Shown here: positions 33,755 through 39,272 of the stretch, in pieces | Position numbering within the stretch: position 1 is the stretch's first letter | Layout of the letters: each line of letters begins with the position of its first letter | Translations under genes and position numbers: made by a program | Notes under the pieces: generated by a model | Told to the model about the DNA's origin: nothing | Seen by the model: the letters and a program-made list of their open reading frames with translations, nothing else | Database searches by the model: none | Assembly (NCBI GenBank): GCA_937872775.1 | Contig: CALMUA010000090.1 | Coordinates: 1-39,272 of the forward strand | Length of the DNA: 39,272 bases | Reading direction: 5' to 3' | Source of the DNA: an uncultured Ruminococcus sp. | GTDB taxonomy: Bacteria > Bacillota > Clostridia > Oscillospirales > Ruminococcaceae

Positions 33755-36004
33755 ATGAGATACACTTATGTAAAGCAGCACGATGCAACGGATTGTGCTG
33801 CGGCTTGTCTGGCAATGGTTTGCCTGCACTACAAAAAAGAAACTACTATAACACAATTGCGTGATATGATGGGAACTGACCTAAAGGGAACCAATCTTAT
33901 AGGATTGACTAAGTGTGCTGATACATTAGGCTTTACATCTCAGGCAGTCAGGGTAGACAGAGAAGGATTTTTAAGTGAATTCACATTGCCGTGTATTGCA
34001 AATGTAATAACCAAAGAGGGACTCACACATTTTGTTGTTGTATTTAAAAAAGTAAAATATAAAAAGCAGGATTATGTTATAATCGGAGATCCTGCAAAAG
34101 ACCTTATACGTATTTCACTTGATGAGTTTTATAAAGAATTTACAGGAACAATATTAATCCTAAAGCCAAATACATGCTTTGTACAAGGAAAAAACGAAAA
34201 AGGCAAGACATTCGGGAGATTTTTAAAACTGCTTACTCCTCATAAAAAGCTTTTTGCATATTCAATAATTGCGTCAATTTTACTGACGGTTCTGGGGATA
34301 GTGTCATCGCTTTTTAATAAGATACTGATGGATGAAATATTACCGTATAAGTTAAAAAAACAGCTTTTGCTTGTAGTAATTATATTTGCCATTCTTGCAG
34401 CTATACAAGTGGTTATAGGTTTTGTACGTCAATGGATTATGATTTATCTGTCGCAAAAAATAGATATTCCGTTATTGCTGGGATACTTTGAGCATATATA
34501 TAAGTTACCTATGAAGTTTTTTGCTTCAAGAAAAACTGGTGATATAATTACACGTTTCAGCGATGCATTTACGATAAAGGATATATTCACAAATATTGCC
34601 CTAACGCTTATAATGGATGTTTCAATGGCAATTATTACGGGAATAATCTTGTTCAATATGAATTTATCATTATTCGGAATAATAATATGCCTTACAATAT
34701 GCAGTATTTTACTTGTGTTTATATTTAAACAGCCATATAAGAAAATAAATGAAGAACAAATGCAGCAATCATCTGTTTTGAATTCTCAGATAATAGAGGG
34801 TCTGAGAGCAGTAGAAACAATAAAAGGAAATGCAAATGAAGAAACAGAAATTGAAAATATAGAACGTGAATATATCAAATCACTTCGTATAGGATTAAAA
34901 GAAGGCATGCTTTCAAACATTCAAAGTTCTATTTCAAGCTTGATTTCAACTGCCGGAAATCTGATATTGATGTATTTCGGAATAAAGCAGGTTATAAATG
35001 GCGATCTTACGCTCGGAAGCCTGATGGCGTTTACTACAATGGCAGGCTATTTTATGGATCCTGTCGGAAGACTTGTTGGACTGCAGCTGCAAATACAAGA
35101 GGCAAATATATCAATGAAACGATTAACAGAGATACTTGATTGTGATACGGAACAGGCTGATGGAGAATTTACAGAGCTGGAGAATGTTTCTGGAGATATA
35201 GAGATAAAAAATGTAACCTTTAGATATGGAAACAGAAAGCCTGTACTAAGCGATATTTCATTCAATATTCCTAAAGGTAAAAAAGTAGCACTTGTCGGAA
35301 GCAGCGGAAGCGGAAAGTCAACGATAGCAAAGTTGCTTTTGAAGTATTACGAGCCGGAGGCAGGAGATATTCTTATAGATGGCATGGATATAAACGAATT
35401 CAGTAATGAATCAATAAGAAGATCAATATCATATGTACCGCAAACCTTAGAACTGTTTTCAAAAAGTATATATGACAATATACGAGTATCAAAGATGAAT
35501 TCAACGCTTGATGAAGTAAAGCAAGCGGCAAAAGAAGCAGATGCACATGAGTTTATAAAAAAATTACCGATGCAGTACCATACATATTTGCAGGAAGCCG
35601 GAAACGGATTAAGCGGAGGCGAAAAACAAAGAATTGCACTTGCAAGAGCATTTCTTAAAAAGAGTAATTTTTATATTCTTGACGAGTCTACAAGTAATCT
35701 TGACTTTGCAACAGAAAACATTATATTTGATATGATATATAATAAATTCAAGAAGAAATCCATGCTGATAATAGCACACAGACTGACAACAATAAAAAAT
35801 TGTGATGTCATTCTTGTAATGGATAACGGCAAAATAGTTGAACAAGGTTCACATGAGGAATTACTTAAAAAGCAGGGAAACTACTATAAGCTTTGGAATA
35901 TGCAGCAGGGTAACTTTGTTATCAATGATGAGAAAGAAACAGAAGATGCAGATATGATTACTGCAGATGAATATGATGATAAAGATACATTAAGTTACAC
36001 ATAA
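33755..36004 (+). CDS. Bacteriocin-processing ABC exporter with C39 peptidase (PCAT)
   Basis: 749 residues. N-terminal C39 peptidase: catalytic C14 in DATDCAAACLAM, H92 in GLTHFVVVF and D112 in IIGDPAK. Then a membrane domain of about six helices (about 160-440) and an ATPase domain with Walker A GSSGSGKST near 514-522, signature LSGGEKQR near 619, Walker B FYILDEST and switch His in AHRLTT. Such exporters cut leader peptides after a double glycine and export the product. The frame runs back to 33695, but GGAGA at 33745-33749 and the family N-terminus MRYTYVKQHDATDC favour ATG 33755. The substrate is encoded next, at 36128. Confidence 0.95.
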   Translation: MRYTYVKQHDATDCAAACLAMVCLHYKKETTITQLRDMMGTDLKGTNLIGLTKCADTLGFTSQAVRVDREGFLSEFTLPCIANVITKEGLTHFVVVFKKVKYKKQDYVIIGDPAKDLIRISLDEFYKEFTGTILILKPNTCFVQGKNEKGKTFGRFLKLLTPHKKLFAYSIIASILLTVLGIVSSLFNKILMDEILPYKLKKQLLLVVIIFAILAAIQVVIGFVRQWIMIYLSQKIDIPLLLGYFEHIYKLPMKFFASRKTGDIITRFSDAFTIKDIFTNIALTLIMDVSMAIITGIILFNMNLSLFGIIICLTICSILLVFIFKQPYKKINEEQMQQSSVLNSQIIEGLRAVETIKGNANEETEIENIEREYIKSLRIGLKEGMLSNIQSSISSLISTAGNLILMYFGIKQVINGDLTLGSLMAFTTMAGYFMDPVGRLVGLQLQIQEANISMKRLTEILDCDTEQADGEFTELENVSGDIEIKNVTFRYGNRKPVLSDISFNIPKGKKVALVGSSGSGKSTIAKLLLKYYEPEAGDILIDGMDINEFSNESIRRSISYVPQTLELFSKSIYDNIRVSKMNSTLDEVKQAAKEADAHEFIKKLPMQYHTYLQEAGNGLSGGEKQRIALARAFLKKSNFYILDESTSNLDFATENIIFDMIYNKFKKKSMLIIAHRLTTIKNCDVILVMDNGKIVEQGSHEELLKKQGNYYKLWNMQQGNFVINDEKETEDADMITADEYDDKDTLSYT

Positions 36005-36127
36005 TTTGTGGTGATTATGCTTTAGTACTGGAGCATTCACATATATTTTCTATGCGAGTGTACAGCGTGTAGGAAAAAAATATTAAAATTGATAGATACG
36101 AAAAGTATCGGAAAAGGAGAAAATGTT

Positions 36128-36403
36128 ATGGAAATGTGTTATGATGGCGCATTAATAATGCCAAAGAATTATGCAGTTGTAAATGAAGAGGAAATGACTT
36201 ATGTTGATGGTGGATTTGATTGGGATAGATTTTGGGATGGCGTAGCATCAGTTGGGTGTGCAGTAGCTACTGCGGGTATGGCAGTTGTAGCAGGACCAGC
36301 GGTTGTCGCAGCAGGAACAGGAGTGATGGTAGGAGTAGTTGCAGGATGCTGTGCAATGTCTTTTGCCGGCGGTTGGGATATAGGTTCTGCTATCATGAAT
36401 TAA
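36128..36403 (+). CDS. Double-glycine bacteriocin-like precursor peptide
   Basis: 91 residues from ATG 36128, chosen because AGGAGA lies 7 bases upstream (the frame is open to 36089). A 29-residue leader ends NEEEMTYVDGG, the cleavage signal of C39 exporters. The predicted core of 62 residues starts FDWDRFWDG and is then Gly/Ala/Val-rich and hydrophobic (VVAGPAVVAAGTGVMVGVVA), with Cys at core positions 15, 45 and 46. This is the form of unmodified class II bacteriocins that act on membranes. No modification enzymes lie nearby. Placed between the exporter and a small membrane protein. Class is inferred; activity untested. Confidence 0.85.
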   Translation: MEMCYDGALIMPKNYAVVNEEEMTYVDGGFDWDRFWDGVASVGCAVATAGMAVVAGPAVVAAGTGVMVGVVAGCCAMSFAGGWDIGSAIMN

Positions 36404-36407
36404 ATTG

Positions 36408-36447
36408 ATTTGCGGGCGGGATATGGAATTATATTTCGCCCGCAAAT
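36408..36447 (+). terminator. Hairpin after the bacteriocin precursor gene
   Basis: ATTTGCGGGCG (36408-36418) pairs with CGCCCGCAAAT (36437-36447). No T run follows, so it is more likely a stability or partial-termination element that lets the precursor mRNA outnumber the downstream genes. Confidence 0.55.
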
Positions 36448-36475
36448 AATATGTTGAATTACATGGAGGGAAAGC

Positions 36476-36832
36476 ATGAATAAACCAAGAAAAGTGTTAT
36501 ACATGTTTTTAATATGCATATTAATATTTGCGTATATAATAACGAATAAAAATTATATGAATCAAGCGAAAGTTCGAATAATTGTTATGATGAGTTTTAT
36601 TGCATTAGGTTTAAGTTCATCTAATGTATATAATAATAGTCATTTTAGAAAAATTTTTATTTCATACTTGATTCTTATGTTCTACGTCACAATTGTATCG
36701 TTTTTGAATAACGTTACTAATTTGCCGAACATTGTGCAAGTGCTATTGGCAATTCCAGCATTGATAAACATAGTGATAATGATTAAATATTTTATTGAAC
36801 TGGTAAAAACAAAATATAAGAAAAATAAGTAG
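36476..36832 (+). CDS. Small membrane protein, candidate bacteriocin immunity protein
   Basis: 118 residues with about four hydrophobic helices (VLYMFLICILIFAYII; RIIVMMSFIALGL; ISYLILMFYVTIVSFL; VQVLLAIPALINIVIMI) and Lys-rich ends. Strong RBS GGAGGG is 6 bases before the ATG. Its place directly after the precursor gene is where immunity genes usually stand, and the membrane form fits, but the family is not recognised, so immunity is inferred from position only. Confidence 0.65.
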   Translation: MNKPRKVLYMFLICILIFAYIITNKNYMNQAKVRIIVMMSFIALGLSSSNVYNNSHFRKIFISYLILMFYVTIVSFLNNVTNLPNIVQVLLAIPALINIVIMIKYFIELVKTKYKKNK

Positions 36833-36945
36833 TATATCGGAAACATTGAGGTAGAAGATTATAAAAAATTATGAAATAGATATTAACAAAAATGGATAGC
36901 TGTCGTGAAAAATCATGCTATATAATTTATATTGGAGAAAAATAA

Positions 36946-37419
36946 ATGTCTGAAAAAATAAAATTAAGCAACGGTAAAACATTAAAGCTAGCAAATGTTC
37001 TGATTCAGGAAGTAAACCTGAAAGAGTCAGCCGATTTTGGTACAGTAGTATTGCAAATTGAAAATTATATAAAATCCAAAGGTGCAATGCCGATAGGACC
37101 GTTAATTCAGAAGATGGTATATAATGTCAACGAAGAAGGACAGCTTGACATTAAGATATACTTAATGCGTCAATCAAATAATTTTATTCACAACGTAGAA
37201 TCAACATACACAATGGAATCCTTAATCAGAGTGAAAAATTGTATGTATGTGCGTTACACTGGTCCTGAAAACAAAATAAAATTCGCCTACGACAAGATAA
37301 ACCTCACAGCTTTTGAAGAAGATATAGAGCTTTCAAATGAAAGTTATACTATAGTTGTAAATCAAGAAGACGACAATATAATAGCAGATGTATTCGTGGA
37401 GAAACTAAGCAATGAGTAA
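36946..37419 (+). CDS. Effector-binding-like (GyrI-type) protein in the bacteriocin operon
   Basis: 157 residues, soluble. The spacing of the segments IQEVNLKESADFGTVVLQIE, KSKGAMPIGPLIQKMVYNV and the paired strands after them resembles the GyrI-like/effector-binding fold (two repeats of about 75 residues, with the GPLIQ-type turn). No DNA-binding domain is attached. It overlaps the HlyD gene by 8 bp, so the two are coupled. Possible roles are ligand sensing or a chaperone for export; fold assignment is tentative. Confidence 0.45.
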   Translation: MSEKIKLSNGKTLKLANVLIQEVNLKESADFGTVVLQIENYIKSKGAMPIGPLIQKMVYNVNEEGQLDIKIYLMRQSNNFIHNVESTYTMESLIRVKNCMYVRYTGPENKIKFAYDKINLTAFEEDIELSNESYTIVVNQEDDNIIADVFVEKLSNE

Positions 37420-38533
37420 AAAAACAGTCAAAAAACTGGAAGATTTAAAGGACAGTCGCCTCTTATATGAAAAGACCTTGCCGCCCTTTGGGTATATGAT
37501 AATATCATCAATAACATTGCTTTTGATTGCAGTAGTCATATGGAGTTTAAAAACTCCGAAAACCTATGTGATCAAGAGCAGTGGTATAGTTGAAAGTGTT
37601 AATAAGAATTACATAATGTCTTCATATACAGGAGAAATCAACGAGATGTATGTAGAAGAGGGCAGTTATGTTGAAAAAGGCGATACACTCTTTACTGTAA
37701 AAAGTACAGATCTTGATTTGCAGGAGGAGCAGATTGACGGACAGTTTGAGCTGTATAAGGCTAAAGTATCACAGCTTCAGAAGCTTGAAAAGTCAATAAT
37801 GGACGGAGAAAATTATTTTGATATTAATATAGATGATGACAGACAGTACTATAATCAATATGAAGCATATATAAGTCAAATAGAGCAGAACAAAGTAGAT
37901 GCAAGTACATATAAAAGTTACGGATATTCCGATGAGCAGATAGAGGCGGAGCTTACTAAAAATGCAGCAAAGGTATCCGAAATATATTACTCAACATTAA
38001 AAACGGTTAATGAAACAATCCTGCAATATGAGGATGAAATTAAAAAACTGGAAATACAAAAAGGAGCAATATCCAACGGACAGTCTGAGTACCAGATAAT
38101 AGCGAATGCTTCGGGAATAGTACATATGCTCAGCAGCTATAAATCCGGAATGATAGTACAGGCTACAAATACAATAGGCAGTATAGCAAATGAAAATGAT
38201 GAATATGTGGTTACAGCGTATATGAGTGTTGGCGATATGCCAAGAGCAGAGGTCGGCGATAAAGTAGAGGTTGAGGTTTCAGGACTTACCCAAAGTATAT
38301 ACGGAACTATTCCGGGAGTATTGGAATCGATAGACCATGATATTTCAAGCAGTCAGGACGGAGAGCAGAGTTATTTTAAGGCACAAATAAGGCTTGACGG
38401 TAATTATTTGGTAAGTACCAAAGGAAACAAAGTAAATATATCCAACGGAATGGCTGTCGAGGCAAGGATAACATATGATGAATTATCGTATTTCAATTAT
38501 GTTATGGAAGCCCTGGGAGTACTAACGAGGTAA
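37412..38533 (+). CDS. HlyD-family adaptor for bacteriocin export
   Basis: 373 residues. One N-terminal membrane helix (about 27-46), a lipoyl-like half motif IMSSYTGEINEMYVEEGSYV, then EKGDTLFTV, a central coiled coil (about 95-220), the second lipoyl half (YQIIANASGIVHMLSSYKSG) and a beta-barrel domain. Such adaptors work with C39 ABC exporters to carry peptides across the envelope of Gram-positives (LcnD/BlpB type). The neighbouring exporter at 33755 is its natural partner. No RBS of note; translation is coupled to the upstream gene. Confidence 0.9.
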   Translation: MSKKTVKKLEDLKDSRLLYEKTLPPFGYMIISSITLLLIAVVIWSLKTPKTYVIKSSGIVESVNKNYIMSSYTGEINEMYVEEGSYVEKGDTLFTVKSTDLDLQEEQIDGQFELYKAKVSQLQKLEKSIMDGENYFDINIDDDRQYYNQYEAYISQIEQNKVDASTYKSYGYSDEQIEAELTKNAAKVSEIYYSTLKTVNETILQYEDEIKKLEIQKGAISNGQSEYQIIANASGIVHMLSSYKSGMIVQATNTIGSIANENDEYVVTAYMSVGDMPRAEVGDKVEVEVSGLTQSIYGTIPGVLESIDHDISSSQDGEQSYFKAQIRLDGNYLVSTKGNKVNISNGMAVEARITYDELSYFNYVMEALGVLTR

Positions 38534-38537
38534 AAGT

Positions 38538-39227
38538 ATGAAAAATATAATGGCAGGTATTTTAAGTATTGCAGTTATTTTCAGCATAAACGTTACCTCA
38601 TTTGCAGAGGACATAACACAAAGTACTGCAAGTACGGAGAAGTCTGAAACTCAGGTAACAACAGTCCTGGAGGAAAATATAGCAACCCCGTATGCAGAAA
38701 ACCCTAACTTAAATAATTACTACAGCTATAATGAACCCGCATATACAAATGTACCCGTTTTGGATGACATGCAGGGATTTAATGGTGTGACGGAAAAGGT
38801 TAATGTTGAAAATATTGTAGTATCGGAATTTAAAGATAAGATGAATGTTGAAGAAACACAGAATATTTCAGCGACTGTAATTCCTGCAACGGCGACAAAC
38901 AGTACATTAACATATTCATCATCGGATTCAAGAATAGCAACTGTTGATGAACTTGGAAAATTAACGGCGATAAGAAAAGGAACATGTACAATATCTGTTG
39001 AAGCTGATGGATATGTGACATATCTTTCGCTTACCGTAAAGGTCAAAACCGCAAAAATTGAAATTGAAAAAAGCTTTGTAACATTGAAGCCGGAGCAGAC
39101 ATATTCGCTTAATGCTAAAGTAATTCCTGCCGAAGCGCCCCAGACTCTTAAGTATAAAAGCACAGATGAGTCAATAGTAACAGTTTCCCCAGACGGAACC
39201 GCTGATTGTCAAGGTATTTGTCAGTAA
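38538..39227 (+). CDS. Secreted protein with bacterial Ig-like (Big_2) domains, probably cut short
   Basis: 229 residues. Signal peptide (1-23, ending TSFA), a low-complexity Thr/Ser/Asn stretch, one full Big_2 domain (about 92-172: YSSSDSRIATVDELGKLTAI, GTCTISVEA) and a second that starts well (VTLKPEQTYSLNAKVIPAEA, YKSTDESIVTVSPDGT) but then ends in ADCQGICQ and a stop, where the rest of the domain would be expected. This points to a frameshift, deletion or insertion near 39200. GAGGT is 7 bases before the ATG. It follows the HlyD gene by 4 bp and so belongs to the same operon. Confidence 0.75.
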   Translation: MKNIMAGILSIAVIFSINVTSFAEDITQSTASTEKSETQVTTVLEENIATPYAENPNLNNYYSYNEPAYTNVPVLDDMQGFNGVTEKVNVENIVVSEFKDKMNVEETQNISATVIPATATNSTLTYSSSDSRIATVDELGKLTAIRKGTCTISVEADGYVTYLSLTVKVKTAKIEIEKSFVTLKPEQTYSLNAKVIPAEAPQTLKYKSTDESIVTVSPDGTADCQGICQ

Positions 39228-39272
39228 TTTTTAAATTTTTTTGTGGAATATAAGTTATAAAATTAGAGCTGG

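Overview
The window looks like a chromosomal piece of a low-GC Gram-positive anaerobe of the Ruminococcus type (Ruminococcaceae). The signs are dockerin modules with Thr/Lys-rich linkers (1-1211 and 30699-31817), an [FeFe]-hydrogenase-like redox module, ThyX in place of ThyA, strong GGAGG ribosome binding sites and several TTG/GTG starts. A fibre-degrading species of the R. flavefaciens kind fits best, but the species cannot be fixed from the sequence alone.

Layout. (1) 1-1211, plus: 3' part of a secreted dockerin protein with two almost identical binding modules. (2) 1393-5439, minus: a large lipoprotein with a solute-binding C-terminus and a short-chain dehydrogenase. (3) 5726-9538, plus: a six-gene signalling operon in which two DRTGG-type proteins and two RsbW-like ATPases surround an [FeFe]-hydrogenase-like protein and a PHP-domain protein. 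(4) 9692-10588, minus: a DUF368 (PopT-type) membrane protein. (5) 10941-16303, minus: a housekeeping operon thyX, DUF2156, DJ-1/PfpI, 5-formyl-THF cyclo-ligase, mltG, U32 peptidase (TrhP type). (6) 16489-30664, minus: a complete type III-A CRISPR-Cas locus in transcription order cas6, csm1, csm2, csm3, csm4, csm5, leader, array of 40 repeats, cas1, cas2, csm6. Between csm6 and thyX lies a Fic/DNA-binding toxin-antitoxin pair, bounded on its far side by a second, diverged copy of the csm6 3' end. (7) 30699-31817, minus: a GH25 lysozyme with SH3 and dockerin modules, only 34 bp upstream of cas6. (8) about 32036-32252, plus: a candidate structured small RNA with its own promoter and terminator. 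(9) 32251-32881, minus: a probably frameshifted hypothetical gene. (10) 33215-39227, plus: a bacteriocin cluster with a small membrane protein, a C39-peptidase ABC exporter, a double-glycine precursor, a candidate immunity protein, an effector-binding-like protein, an HlyD-type adaptor and a bacterial Ig-like protein.

How it fits together. The type III-A genes encode all parts expected for interference (Cas6 processing; Csm1-5 complex with intact HD and GGDD motifs; Csm6 CARF-HEPN RNase) and for adaptation (Cas1, Cas2). The array is read on the minus strand from a near-consensus leader promoter whose -35 box overlaps the csm5 stop codon, and yields a crRNA 5' tag ACGGAAAC. The bacteriocin exporter (C39 peptidase-ABC plus HlyD adaptor) would cleave and export the product of the 36128 gene.

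Most worth following up: the csm6 3'-end duplication around the Fic module, the candidate RNA at 32036-32252, the 71-nt hairpin in the CRISPR leader, two adjacent spacers built from 15-nt tandem repeats, the paired promoters of the bacteriocin cluster, and the doubled DRTGG/ATPase hydrogenase module.
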